From positions 62,001 through 126,000 of the forward strand of contig NZ_FNIQ01000002.1 of the NCBI RefSeq assembly GCF_900104025.1: a stretch of 64,000 nucleotides of DNA. The letters are read 5' to 3'. Origin of the DNA: Geodermatophilus sp. DSM 45219. Its GTDB lineage: Bacteria; Actinomycetota; Actinomycetes; Mycobacteriales; Geodermatophilaceae. Made by a program: the position numbers and the translations under genes. Every line of letters begins with the position of its first letter. Within the stretch, counting starts at the first letter, position 1. The notes beneath the pieces are model-generated. The model saw only the letters and a program-made list of their open reading frames with translations, did not search any database and was not told where the DNA came from. This document shows, piece after piece, positions 42,547 through 51,803 of this stretch.

Positions 42547-44076
42547 ATGACCGAGCACAGCGTCCTGAGCCCCCCCGCCGGCGAGTCGTCCCCGCCCACC
42601 CGGCTGATGCTCATCGGCGGGGACTGGGTGGCGGCCGCCGACGGCGGGTGGCGGGAGATCACCAGCCCCGCCCGGCGGGGCTCCGTCATCGCCCGCGTCC
42701 CGCGCGGCAACGCGACGGACGTCGACCGCGCCGTCGCCGCCGCCCGGGAGGCGTTCCCCGCCTGGCGCGACCTGCACTTCAAGGAGCGCCAGCGGGTGCT
42801 GCTGCGCATCGCCGACGCGCTCGAGGGCCGCGCCGAGGAGCTCGCCCGGGTCACCGCCGAGGACACCGGCAACGCGCTGCGCACCCAGGCGCGGCCGGAG
42901 GCGTCTCTGCTGGTGGACCTGTTCCGCTACTTCGGCGGGGTCGCCGGGGAGGTCAAGGGCACCACCCTGCCGGCCGGGGCGACCCAGCTGCAGTACACCC
43001 GGCAGGAGCCGCTCGGTGTGGTCGGCGCGATCCTGCCCTGGAACTCGCCGCTGATGATCGCCGGCTTCAAGGTCCCGGCCGCCCTGGCCGCGGGGAACAC
43101 CATCGTGCTCAAGGCCGCCGAGGACGCGCCGCTGTCGATCCTGCTGATGGCGGAGATCTGCGAGGAGTCCCTGCCACCGGGCGTGCTCAACGTGGTCACC
43201 GGGACCGGCCGGGCCGCGGGCAACGCCCTGGTCGAGCACCCCGGCGTCGACAAGATCTCCTTCACCGGCTCCACCGAGGTCGGCCGCGGCATCGCCGGCA
43301 AGGCGGGGGAGCGGCTGGCCCACCTGTCCCTGGAGCTGGGCGGCAAGAACCCGTCGATCGTGTTCCCCGGTGCGGTGACCGACGAGCTCATCGAGGGGCT
43401 GGTGCTGTCCTCGCGGATCAGCCGGCAGGGCCAGAGCTGCACCGCCGGGTCCCGGCTGTTCCTGCACAGGGACGTCCACGACGAGGTGCTCGCCCGGCTG
43501 AGCGACCGGCTGGGGTCGATGCGGGTCGGGGACCCGCTGGACGAGGCCAGCGACATCGGCGCGGTGATCAACGAGACCCAGTTCGGCTCCATCCGCGAGT
43601 ACCTGGAGGACGGGCTGGCCGACCCCGCGCTGCACGTCGAGACCGGTGGGTTGCCGCCGACCAGCGGGCCCCTCGCCGAGGGGTTCTACCACGTGCCCAC
43701 GCTGTTCTCCGGGGGCGACAACAGCTTCCGCCTCGCCCGCGAGGAGATCTTCGGGCCCGTGGTCGTCGCCATCGCCTGGGACGACGTCGACGACGTCGTC
43801 GGCATGGCCAACGACACCGCCTACGGGCTGGGTGCCTACGTCTGGTGCCATGACATCGACCTGGCGATCACCACCGCGCACCGGCTCGAGGCGGGGTGGG
43901 TGCAGGTCAACCAGGGTGGCGGGCAGGTCGTCGGCCAGTCCTACGGCGGCTACAAGCAGAGCGGCATCGGCCGGGAGGTGTCCCTCGAGGGCATGATCGC
44001 CGGTTTCACCCAGACCAAGCAGGTCAACGTGCGCCTCGGCTCCACCGTCACCCCCGCCCCCAGGACGGGGCCCTGA
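42547..44076 (+). CDS. Aldehyde dehydrogenase family protein
   Basis: 509 residues from the ATG at 42547 behind CAGGAGCAG. The active-site set is PWNSPL (near 162), Glu in LELGGKNPSIVF and catalytic Cys in SRQGQSCTAGSRLF near residue 300. It oxidises an aldehyde to the acid with NAD(P). Downstream of the aminotransferase it could take the semialdehyde product or another amine-derived aldehyde. A second ALDH of a different subfamily lies 1.5 kb further on. Confidence 0.85.
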   Translation: MTEHSVLSPPAGESSPPTRLMLIGGDWVAAADGGWREITSPARRGSVIARVPRGNATDVDRAVAAAREAFPAWRDLHFKERQRVLLRIADALEGRAEELARVTAEDTGNALRTQARPEASLLVDLFRYFGGVAGEVKGTTLPAGATQLQYTRQEPLGVVGAILPWNSPLMIAGFKVPAALAAGNTIVLKAAEDAPLSILLMAEICEESLPPGVLNVVTGTGRAAGNALVEHPGVDKISFTGSTEVGRGIAGKAGERLAHLSLELGGKNPSIVFPGAVTDELIEGLVLSSRISRQGQSCTAGSRLFLHRDVHDEVLARLSDRLGSMRVGDPLDEASDIGAVINETQFGSIREYLEDGLADPALHVETGGLPPTSGPLAEGFYHVPTLFSGGDNSFRLAREEIFGPVVVAIAWDDVDDVVGMANDTAYGLGAYVWCHDIDLAITTAHRLEAGWVQVNQGGGQVVGQSYGGYKQSGIGREVSLEGMIAGFTQTKQVNVRLGSTVTPAPRTGP

Positions 44077-44096
44077 GCACGCACCCGTCGCCGTGA

Positions 44097-44252
44097 CGGC
44101 GGCGGACACCAGGCACCCGGGACGGGGACGTCGTCGACGACGCCGTCGCCCTGGCCACCGCCGCCCGGCGGCTGGCCCAGGACCGCGTCCTCGCCGCCAT
44201 GCGGCTGCGCGGGCAGCTCCCGACGGACGCCCACCCGGAGCCGCTGCCGTGA
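44097..44252 (+). pseudogene. Startless coding-like remnant
   Basis: An open frame of 51 codons after an in-frame stop, with no ATG, GTG or TTG until a late internal ATG. It ends AARRLAQDRVLAAMRLRGQL plus a short tail. The predicted end is helical and has coding-like third-position GC. It lies in the 291-base gap between the ALDH and FAD-oxidase genes. It may be the 3' end of a lost gene. The rest of the gap (to 44367) contains nothing I recognise. Confidence 0.3.
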
Positions 44253-44367
44253 GCCGGGTCCGGACAGGAGCTGGAGTGGAGGAGCGACGTAGCAGAGGTG
44301 GTCCCGTACCGCTGTCGACCACGACGATGACCGCACGCTGCAGCGTCCCCGTCCTCCGAGGACTGCG

Positions 44368-45543
44368 ATGACCGATCCCCGCCGCCTTCCGGCGTCCGCC
44401 TCCGTCGTCGTCATCGGTGGCGGCGTGATGGGGCTCAGCACGGCCCACCACCTGGCGCGGGCGGGGGTGCGCGACGTCGTCCTGCTGGACAAGGGCGGGC
44501 TGGGCTCCGGGTCGACCTGCAAGGCGGCCGGCGGCGTCCGGGCGCAGTTCTCCGACCCGGTGAACATCGCGCTGAGAGCCCGCAGCCTGGAGACCTTCCG
44601 GGAGTTCCCCCGCCTGTTCGGCCAGGAGATCGACTTCCACGAGGTCGGCTACCTCTTCCTGCTCGACAGCCGGCCGGCCGTCACGGCCTTCGAGGCCAAC
44701 GTCGCCCTGCAGAACGACCTCGGCGTCCCGAGCCGGGTGATCGGCGTCGACGAGGCCTGCCGCCTGTCGCCGCTGGTCTCGACCGACGGGCTGCTCGCCG
44801 CGGCCTACTCGCCGACCGACGGCCACTGCACCCCGGAGTCGGTGGTGCTCGGCTACGCGTCGGCGGCCCGCCGGGCGGGGGCCACGCTGCTGCCGCACTG
44901 CGCGGCCACCGGCATCGACGTCCGGGACGGGCAGGTCGTGGGTGTGCGGACCGAGGCGGGGACGATCCGCACCGACGCCGTGGTGTGTGCCGCCGGCGCG
45001 TGGTCGGCCGAGGTCGGCTCCTGGGCGGGGGTGGACCTCCCGGTCAGCCCGCTGCGCCGTCAGGTCCTGGTGACCGGGCCGGTGCCCGGCCTCGATCCCC
45101 GCACGCCGTTCACCGTCGACTTCGGCACCAGCCTCTACTTCCACGGCGAGGGCCACGGAGCGGGCCGGGGACTGCTCCTCGGCATGTCCGACCCCGACGA
45201 GACCCCCGGTTTCGCGCTCACCCGGTCCGACGGCTGGCTGCCCCGCCTGGGTGCGGCGATCGAACGTCGCGCGCCCGCGCTGGCGGAGGTCGGGATCGCC
45301 GGCGGGTGGGCGGGCCTGTACGAGACGACACCGGACCACAACGCCCTCATCGGCCGCGCCGACGCGGTCGAGGGCTTCCTCTACGCCACGGGCTTCTCCG
45401 GGCACGGTTTCCTCATGGGGCCGGCGGTGGGGGAGGTCGTGCGCGACCTGTACCTCGGCGCGGAGCCCTTCGTCGACGTCGGCGGCCTGAGCGCTGCGCG
45501 TTTCGCCGGCGTGGACGTCCGCCCCGAACTCACCATCGTCTGA
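44368..45543 (+). CDS. FAD-dependent amine/amino-acid oxidase (DAO family, sarcosine oxidase/AmaA-like)
   Basis: 391 residues. The FAD motif is VVVIGGGVMGLSTAHHLARAG. GSTCKAAGGVRAQFSDPVN marks the substrate side and GGWAGLYETTPDHNALIG with GFSGHGFLMGPAVGE the C-terminal DAO signature. Relatives oxidise N-methyl amino acids, proline-like rings or pipecolate. Because the next gene encodes an ALDH7-type semialdehyde dehydrogenase, an AmaA-like L-pipecolate oxidase is an attractive guess. The gap between the two genes is 28 bases. Confidence 0.75.
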   Translation: MTDPRRLPASASVVVIGGGVMGLSTAHHLARAGVRDVVLLDKGGLGSGSTCKAAGGVRAQFSDPVNIALRARSLETFREFPRLFGQEIDFHEVGYLFLLDSRPAVTAFEANVALQNDLGVPSRVIGVDEACRLSPLVSTDGLLAAAYSPTDGHCTPESVVLGYASAARRAGATLLPHCAATGIDVRDGQVVGVRTEAGTIRTDAVVCAAGAWSAEVGSWAGVDLPVSPLRRQVLVTGPVPGLDPRTPFTVDFGTSLYFHGEGHGAGRGLLLGMSDPDETPGFALTRSDGWLPRLGAAIERRAPALAEVGIAGGWAGLYETTPDHNALIGRADAVEGFLYATGFSGHGFLMGPAVGEVVRDLYLGAEPFVDVGGLSAARFAGVDVRPELTIV

Positions 45544-45571
45544 GCACCACACCGAACCGAGGGAGCACTCC

Positions 45572-47101
45572 ATGACGACCCTGCCCACCGCCGACGACCT
45601 CGGCCGTCTGGCCCGGGAGGCCGCCTCCCGGTGCGGCGTGGACCTCGACGCGTACGCCGGCGACCGGCCGGTGACCTCGCCGGTCAACGGCCGGCCGATC
45701 GCCTCGCTCCGCTGGCAGGACGCGGCCGACGTGGACGCCGCGGTCACCCGCGCGGGCCGGGCGTTCCGCGAGTGGCGGACCGTCCCCGCCCCGGTCCGGG
45801 GCCGGCTGGTGCGCCGCCTCGGTGAGCTGCTCCGGGAGCACCAGGAGGACCTCGGGACGCTGGTCAGCCTGGAGGTCGGCAAGATCACCTCCGAGGCCCG
45901 CGGGGAGGTCCAGGAGATGGTGGACATCTGCGAGTTCGCCGTCGGGCTCTCCCGCCAGCTCTACGGGCGGACGATCAGCTCCGAGCGCCCCGGCCACCGG
46001 CTGGCGGAGACCTGGCACCCGCTCGGCGTCGTGGGCGTGATCAGCGCGTTCAACTTCCCGGTGGCCGTCTGGTCGTGGAACACCGCGCTCGCCCTGGTCT
46101 GCGGTGACCCGGTGGTCTGGAAGCCCTCGGAGCTCGCGCCGCTGTCCGCGCTGGCCGCCGCTGCCCTGCTCGACCGGGCGATCGCGGAGGAGGGCGCGCC
46201 GGAGGGGCTCAGCCAGGTGGTCGTCGGCGGCCACGACGTCGGCGAGGCCCTCGTCGGCTCCCGCGGCGTCGCGCTGCTCAGCGCCACCGGTTCGACCCGC
46301 ATGGGCCGGGCGGTCGGGCCGCGGGTCGCCGACCGGTTCGGCCGCTCGCTGCTGGAGCTCGGCGGCAACAACGCCGCCGTCGTGACGCCCTCCGCCGACC
46401 TGGACCTGACCACCCGGGGCGTCGTCTTCTCGGCGGCCGGCACGGCCGGGCAGCGCTGCACCACCCTGCGCCGGGTGATCGCCCACGTCGACGTCATCGA
46501 CGAGCTGACCGACCGCGTCGCCGCCGCCTACCGGCGACTGCCCATCGGCTCGCCGCTCGCCGCGGGGACGCTCGTCGGCCCGCTCGTGCACGACGCGGCC
46601 CACAAGGCGATGCAGGACGCCCTCGAGGCCGCGCAGCAGCAGGGCGGCGAGCTCGTCGTCGGCGGGGGACGGCGCCTCGCCGACGAGGCGCCGGACGCGT
46701 ACTACGTGGAGCCGGCGCTGGTGCGGATGCCCGGGCAGACCGACATCGTGCGCCAGGAGACCTTCGCGCCGGTCCTCTACGTGATGCCGTACCGGACGCT
46801 GGAGGAGGCGATCGCCCTGAACAACGACGTCCCGCAGGGGCTGTCGTCGAGCATCTTCACCGGCGACCAGGCCGAGGCCGAGCGGTTCCTCGCCGCCGAC
46901 GGCTCCGACTGCGGCATCGTCAACGTCAACATCGGCACCTCCGGCGCCGAGATCGGCGGGGCCTTCGGCGGGGAGAAGGAGACCGGCGGTGGCCGCGAGT
47001 CCGGCTCGGACGCGTGGCGCGGCTACATGCGCCGCGCGACCAACACGGTCAACTACTCGGGCGAGCTGCCCCTGGCCCAGGGGGTGCAGTTCACGGTCTG
47101 A
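45572..47101 (+). CDS. amaB: ALDH7-type aldehyde dehydrogenase (aminoadipate semialdehyde / piperideine-6-carboxylate dehydrogenase)
   Basis: 509 residues. SAFNFPVAVWSWNTALALV, LELGGNNAAVV and catalytic Cys in GTAGQRCTTLRR are characteristic of the antiquitin/ALDH7 family. NIGTSGAEIGGAFGGEKETGGGRESGSD near the end (quoted only as a block) is also ALDH7-like. Members oxidise alpha-aminoadipate semialdehyde in lysine breakdown. It pairs with the FAD oxidase upstream, as amaA-amaB do in Pseudomonas. Symbol used on family and context. Confidence 0.75.
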   Translation: MTTLPTADDLGRLAREAASRCGVDLDAYAGDRPVTSPVNGRPIASLRWQDAADVDAAVTRAGRAFREWRTVPAPVRGRLVRRLGELLREHQEDLGTLVSLEVGKITSEARGEVQEMVDICEFAVGLSRQLYGRTISSERPGHRLAETWHPLGVVGVISAFNFPVAVWSWNTALALVCGDPVVWKPSELAPLSALAAAALLDRAIAEEGAPEGLSQVVVGGHDVGEALVGSRGVALLSATGSTRMGRAVGPRVADRFGRSLLELGGNNAAVVTPSADLDLTTRGVVFSAAGTAGQRCTTLRRVIAHVDVIDELTDRVAAAYRRLPIGSPLAAGTLVGPLVHDAAHKAMQDALEAAQQQGGELVVGGGRRLADEAPDAYYVEPALVRMPGQTDIVRQETFAPVLYVMPYRTLEEAIALNNDVPQGLSSSIFTGDQAEAERFLAADGSDCGIVNVNIGTSGAEIGGAFGGEKETGGGRESGSDAWRGYMRRATNTVNYSGELPLAQGVQFTV

Positions 47102-47110
47102 CCGCGGCGG

Positions 47111-48295
47111 TCAGGAGGGCACCACCCGGTGGCCGCCGCCGGTGAGCCACTCCAGGACGACGATGCTGGCGTCGTCCTGGAGCCGGCCGGCCTGGTGGTC
47201 GAGGACCTGGTGCATCAGCCGCCGGACCGTCTCCGGCGCGGGCTGGCCGGCGGCCACGGCCGCGCTGACGAGGTCGGCCAGCCGCTGCTCCCCGAAGAAC
47301 TCCCCGCCCGGGGAGCGGGCCTCGGTGATGCCGTCGGTGTACAGCAGCAGCCGGTCGCCGGGCTCCAGCCGGGTCTCGCAGCCGGCCGGCCTGCCCTCCT
47401 GCAGACCCAGCGGCCGGGACGGCGGGCAGGCCGGGAGCCGCACCAGCGACGTGCCGCGCAGGATGAGCGGCTCGGGGTGGCCGGCGTTGATCCACCGCAG
47501 CCGGCCGGTGCCGAGGTCCAGGCGGGCGAGCACGGCGGTGGCGAACCGGCTGGCGCCGAGCTGGCCGGCGATGGCCGCGTCGACCGCGACGGCGATGTCG
47601 GGCAGGTCGAGGCCGTGGCGGCGGGCGTGCCGGTAGGCGCTGATCGCGACGCCGGCCAGCACCGCGGCCGGCAGCCCGTGCCCGACGGAGTCGACGACCA
47701 GCAGCTCCGCGGTGTCGCCGTTGACCGCGTAGTCGAAGGAGTCACCGCCGATGTCGTAGGCCGGCTCCAGCCCGCCGGTGATGACGACCCGGTCGGTGCC
47801 GAAGGACAGCGGCGGCAGCAGCTCCCACTGCATCTCCGCGGCCAGCGACAGGGCCCGCCGGCGGCGCAGCCGGGAGAACACGTCGCTGTAGGCGTCGCGC
47901 ACCACGAGCAGCTCGGCGGTGAGGGTGACGAACGCCCAGAGGGAGTCCCGCAGGTCGTCGGTCGGCTCCTCGGGCAGCAGCAGTTCGGCGACGCCGAGGC
48001 GCTCCACGCCGTCCAGCAGCGGCATCCACAGCCGGTGGCCGTGCTCCCCGGCGCTGCCGAGCACCTCGACCCGCTGGAAGGCCCGCCCGGCCAGCGTGCC
48101 CTCGATCGACAGCTCGGGTCGCTCGGGCACGCCGGCGCCGGGCACGGGGAGCAGCGTGGCCTGCTCGTAGTCGGCCAGGTAGAGCACCGTCTCCCGGACA
48201 CCGAGCCGGGCGGCCTCGGCGGCCACGGTCGCGGCGAGCTCGTCGGGCGCCAGCAGGTGGCACGCCAGCAGCAGCGACCTCAGCGCATCCGGCAC
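47111..48295 (-). CDS. SpoIIE/PP2C-type serine phosphatase regulator
   Basis: 394 residues from a GTG. The N-terminal 150 residues form a GAF-like domain without clear ligand motifs. The C-terminal PP2C domain (about 165-390) has the metal motifs GGLEPAYDIGGDSFDYA, DSVGHGLPAAVLAG and LLLYTDGITEARSP. Such proteins dephosphorylate anti-sigma-factor antagonists in partner-switching networks. It stands alone, convergent with the ALDH7 gene. A related protein is encoded at 53958-55859. Confidence 0.85.
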   Translation of the reverse strand: MPDALRSLLLACHLLAPDELAATVAAEAARLGVRETVLYLADYEQATLLPVPGAGVPERPELSIEGTLAGRAFQRVEVLGSAGEHGHRLWMPLLDGVERLGVAELLLPEEPTDDLRDSLWAFVTLTAELLVVRDAYSDVFSRLRRRRALSLAAEMQWELLPPLSFGTDRVVITGGLEPAYDIGGDSFDYAVNGDTAELLVVDSVGHGLPAAVLAGVAISAYRHARRHGLDLPDIAVAVDAAIAGQLGASRFATAVLARLDLGTGRLRWINAGHPEPLILRGTSLVRLPACPPSRPLGLQEGRPAGCETRLEPGDRLLLYTDGITEARSPGGEFFGEQRLADLVSAAVAAGQPAPETVRRLMHQVLDHQAGRLQDDASIVVLEWLTGGGHRVVPS

Positions 48296-48403
48296 CGCGA
48301 CCGTCCTCCCGCTCGGCCCGTCGTGACGCGCAGGACGCTACCGACCCCCACCGGGGACGAGCCGGTCCGCCGTCGCAGGGCCGGGTGGTCGTCCGACCCC
48401 GGC

Positions 48404-49561
48404 TCAGTACGAGCGCGGGAGCCCGAGCACCCGGGTGGCGACGAAGGCCTTGACCATGTTGTTGCCGACCGGGGCCACCCGGTAGAGCCGGGTCTCGCGG
48501 AACTTGCGCTCGACGTCGTACTCGTCGACGAAGCCGTTGCCGCCGTGCGTGTCGAGGGCGGCGTTCGCGGCGGCCCAGCTCGCTTCCGCGGCGAGGTGCT
48601 TGGCCATGTTGGCCTCGGCGCCGCACGGCTCGCCCGCGTCGAACAGCCGGGCGGCCTCGTACCGCATCAGGTCCGCCGCCCGCACCTGCATGTAGGCGTC
48701 GGCCAGCGGGAACGCGACGCCCTGGTTCGCGCCGATCGGGCGGCCGAACACCTCGCGCGTGCTCGCGTAGGCGACGGCCCGCTCGACGAACCAGTAGCCG
48801 TCGCCGATCGCCTCGGCGGCGAGCAGGACGCGCTCGGCGTTCCAGCCGTCGACGACGTGGCGGAAGCCGGCGTCGACCTCGCCGACGACGTGGTCGGCGG
48901 GCACCCGCAGGCCGCGGTAGGTCACCTGGTTGGTGGCGTAGTTGAACATCGTGCGCACCGGCACGACCTCGAGGGCCTCCGGCTGCTCGGCGCGCACGCG
49001 GCGCAGGTCGACGAGGAACAAGGTGAGCCCGCGGGTCCGGTCCGCGGCCCGCTCGGCGGTGCGGGCGAGGACGAGCGCGAGGTCGGACTCGGCGATCCGG
49101 CTGGTCCAGTTCTTGTGCCCGTCGAGCACGTAGTCGGCGCCGTCCCGGGTCGCGGTGGTGGCGATGGCGGTGGTGTCCGAGCCGGCGGCGGCCTCGGTGA
49201 TCGAGAAGGCCTGCAGCCGCAGCTCGCCCCGGGCGATCGGCGGCAGGTACGCGTCCTTGAGCCGGTCGCTGCCGTGCCGCAGGAGCGCGCCCATCGTGTA
49301 CAGCTGCGCGTGGCACGCGGCGGAGTGCCCGCCGGAGCGGTTGATCTCCTCCACGACCACCGACGCCTCGGTCACGCCCAGCCCGCCGCCGCCGTACTCC
49401 GTCGGGACGAGCACCGACAGCAGGCCGGCCGCGGTGAGGGTGTCGACGAACTCCTGCGGATAGCGGCGGTCGCGGTCGGTCTCCCGCCAGTACTCGTCGG
49501 GGAACCCGGCGCACAGCGCACGCGTGCGCTCCCGCAGGGCGTCGAGGCCGGGCCGGTCCAT
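48404..49561 (-). CDS. Acyl-CoA dehydrogenase
   Basis: 385 residues from the ATG at 49559-49561. The flavoprotein blocks are LSVLVPTEYGGGGLGVTEA, QAFSITEAAAGSDTTA, the C-terminal DTHGGNGFVDEYDVERKFRE and YRVAPVGNNMVKAF. It introduces an alpha-beta double bond in an acyl-CoA and passes electrons to ETF. The ATG overlaps the stop of the VOC gene (ATGA). The substrate class is not evident. Monocistronic after the VOC gene. Confidence 0.85.
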   Translation of the reverse strand: MDRPGLDALRERTRALCAGFPDEYWRETDRDRRYPQEFVDTLTAAGLLSVLVPTEYGGGGLGVTEASVVVEEINRSGGHSAACHAQLYTMGALLRHGSDRLKDAYLPPIARGELRLQAFSITEAAAGSDTTAIATTATRDGADYVLDGHKNWTSRIAESDLALVLARTAERAADRTRGLTLFLVDLRRVRAEQPEALEVVPVRTMFNYATNQVTYRGLRVPADHVVGEVDAGFRHVVDGWNAERVLLAAEAIGDGYWFVERAVAYASTREVFGRPIGANQGVAFPLADAYMQVRAADLMRYEAARLFDAGEPCGAEANMAKHLAAEASWAAANAALDTHGGNGFVDEYDVERKFRETRLYRVAPVGNNMVKAFVATRVLGLPRSY

Positions 49562-50301
49562 CAGCGGTCCGGGTCGTTCCGGGTCACGCAGAACGGCAGG
49601 CCCACCGGGTCCGCCAGCGCCACGAACCCCTCGCCCGGCCACAGCACCCGGGCACCCAGCGCCTGCACCCGGGCGACCTCGGCACCGAGGTCGTCGGTAC
49701 CCAGGTCCAGGTGGGCGCGCGCCCGCGTGCCCCCGTCGTCGGGGCCGAGCCGCTGGACCAGCAGCTGCAGCGCGCTCTCCGCCCGGTGCACCAGCCGGGA
49801 GGACCCGGGCGCGTCGGCCGGTTCGTCGGCCCACCCCGTGGCGGCCCGCCAGAAGTCCCGCTCGCCGTCGTGCTGCCGCGCGGGGACGTCGACGCACAGC
49901 TGCACCGGCCGGCTGCGGTGCCCGCCGGGCCAGACCGCGGCGCCGGGACGCCGGTGCGGCCGGGACTCGTCGCACACGCAGAACGGCAGGCCGGCCGGCG
50001 AGGTCATCGCCTGCCACCCGTCGCCGCGGTACCCGCGGACCGCGCCCAGCCGCTCCAGGCGGGCGACGTCGGCGGCCGGGTCGCCGAGCAGGTCCAGGTG
50101 CACCCGCGGCACGTGATCGACGGTCTGCACGTGCAGGTACGGCGCCCCGGACGGCGGGGTGAGCGACACGAACTCCGGGTGCCCGGGCCACGGGTCCCCG
50201 GGCGGCCAGCCGGTCACGGCGGACCAGAACGCCCGCGCCGTCCCGGCGTGTTCGGCCGGCACGTCGACGAAGGCGTGCACCCACGCGGTCGGACCCGGCA
50301 C
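49561..50301 (-). CDS. Tandem VOC (glyoxalase-like) domain protein
   Basis: 246 residues from a GTG at 50299-50301; a longer reading to an ATG at about 50398 would overlap the divergent gene start. Two similar halves each have a TAWVHAFVDV- or VQLCVDVPA-type first strand, ARAFWSAVTGW or RDFWRAATGW, and an AGLPFCV or VGLPFCV strand near the end. These are duplicated VOC domains. VOC proteins bind metals or small ligands (resistance, isomerases, dioxygenases). It is coupled to the acyl-CoA dehydrogenase gene. Confidence 0.75.
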   Translation of the reverse strand: MPGPTAWVHAFVDVPAEHAGTARAFWSAVTGWPPGDPWPGHPEFVSLTPPSGAPYLHVQTVDHVPRVHLDLLGDPAADVARLERLGAVRGYRGDGWQAMTSPAGLPFCVCDESRPHRRPGAAVWPGGHRSRPVQLCVDVPARQHDGERDFWRAATGWADEPADAPGSSRLVHRAESALQLLVQRLGPDDGGTRARAHLDLGTDDLGAEVARVQALGARVLWPGEGFVALADPVGLPFCVTRNDPDR

Positions 50302-50395
50302 GCCGACGAGGCTGGCACACCCGCCGCCGGTCCGCCGGGCGGCGGGCCCGCGGGTGGTCGCGGGGGCGCCGCCGGGGTGTGGCAGCGTTCCGGGC

Positions 50396-51718
50396 ATGGT
50401 CGGACACGAGGACCTCGCCGTGCGCACGCTCGGACCCTGCCGGATCGACTCCCCGCTCGCCTCCCGGCTCAGCGCGCGGGAGACGACCCAGCACTCGGTC
50501 GTGGAGGAGGACCGGATCCTCTTCGACGACACCCTCTCCATGGCCGGTGCCCGCGGCCTGCCCGTCGAGCAGCTGCCGAGCCTGGAGCCCGGCGGCCCCC
50601 GGAAGAAGATCTACTTCGACCCGGCCAAGACCCGCGTCGGGATCGTCACCTGCGGTGGCCTGTGCCCCGGCCTGAACGACGTCATCCGCGGGCTGGTGCT
50701 CGAGCTCTCCCGGCACTACGGGGTGCGGCGCATCGTCGGCTTCCGCAACGGCTACCGCGGCTTCGTCCCGCGGTACGGCGAGGACGTCGTCGACCTCACC
50801 CCGGAGGTCGTCATGCACATCGACGACGAGGGCGGCACGATCCTCGGCACCTCCCGCGGGCAGCAGGACCCCGAGGAGGTCGTCGACGCCCTCGAGCGGC
50901 TCAACATCAACATCCTGTTCGTCATCGGCGGGGACGGCACGATCCGCGGGGCGATGGACGTCGTCCGCGTGGTGGGGGAGCGGGGGCTGAAGGTCGCCGT
51001 GGTCGGAGTCCCGAAGACCATCGACAACGACATCCCCTACATCGACCAGAGCTTCGGCTTCCAGACCGCGATGGCCGAGGCGACCAAGTCCATCCACGCG
51101 GCCAGCGTCGAGGCCCGCTCCGCGCCCGGCGGGATCGGCCTGGTCAAGCTCATGGGCCGGCACTCGGGTTTCATCGCCTGCTACTCGACCCTGGCCAAGG
51201 ACGACGCCGACTACGTCCTCATCCCCGAGGTGCCCTTCGCCCTGGACGGCGAGCGGGGCTTCCTGGAGCACCTGCGCCGCCGGGTGGCCGAGCGCGGGCA
51301 CGCCGTGGTGGTCGTGGCCGAGGGCGCCGGGCAGGAGCACGTCGAGGCGGAGGAGCCGGGCACCGACGCGTCGGGCAACGTCCGCCTCGGCGACATCGGC
51401 CGGCTGCTGCGCAAGAAGGTGATCGAGCACCTGGACGCCGCCGGGGTGGAGAACAACGTCCGGTACTTCGACCCCAGCTACGCGATCCGCAGCGTGCCGG
51501 CCAACCCCTACGACAGCGCCTACTGCCTGCGCCTCGCCCACGCCGCCGTGCACGCCGCGATGGCCGGGCGCACGGAGGTCATCGTCGCGCGCCGGCGGCG
51601 GCGGTTCGTGCACATGCCCATGCCGCTGGCGGTCAGCCGGCGCAACCACGTCGACCCGCTGGGCGACCTGTGGATGTCGGTGCTGGAGGCCACCGGGCAG
51701 CCGGTGCGCTTCGAGTGA
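50396..51718 (+). CDS. 6-phosphofructokinase, Gly/Lys (clade X-like) type
   Basis: 440 residues from the ATG at 50396. The N-terminal extension (about 75 residues) is longer than in E. coli PfkA. VGIVTCGGLCPGLNDVIRG, VIGGDGT (178-182) and PKTIDND (206-212) define the active site. Gly181 predicts ATP use, while Lys207 is the residue usual in PPi-type and clade X enzymes. It phosphorylates fructose 6-phosphate in glycolysis. It is divergent from the VOC gene and has no operon partner. Confidence 0.88.
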   Translation: MVGHEDLAVRTLGPCRIDSPLASRLSARETTQHSVVEEDRILFDDTLSMAGARGLPVEQLPSLEPGGPRKKIYFDPAKTRVGIVTCGGLCPGLNDVIRGLVLELSRHYGVRRIVGFRNGYRGFVPRYGEDVVDLTPEVVMHIDDEGGTILGTSRGQQDPEEVVDALERLNINILFVIGGDGTIRGAMDVVRVVGERGLKVAVVGVPKTIDNDIPYIDQSFGFQTAMAEATKSIHAASVEARSAPGGIGLVKLMGRHSGFIACYSTLAKDDADYVLIPEVPFALDGERGFLEHLRRRVAERGHAVVVVAEGAGQEHVEAEEPGTDASGNVRLGDIGRLLRKKVIEHLDAAGVENNVRYFDPSYAIRSVPANPYDSAYCLRLAHAAVHAAMAGRTEVIVARRRRRFVHMPMPLAVSRRNHVDPLGDLWMSVLEATGQPVRFE

Positions 51719-51803
51719 CCCCGCCGGCGGGGCCGTTCCGTGGTCACCCTCCAGTACGGTCACGGCCCCGGTCTCGCCGGGGATCGTCGTACGGGGGAGG
51801 GGC

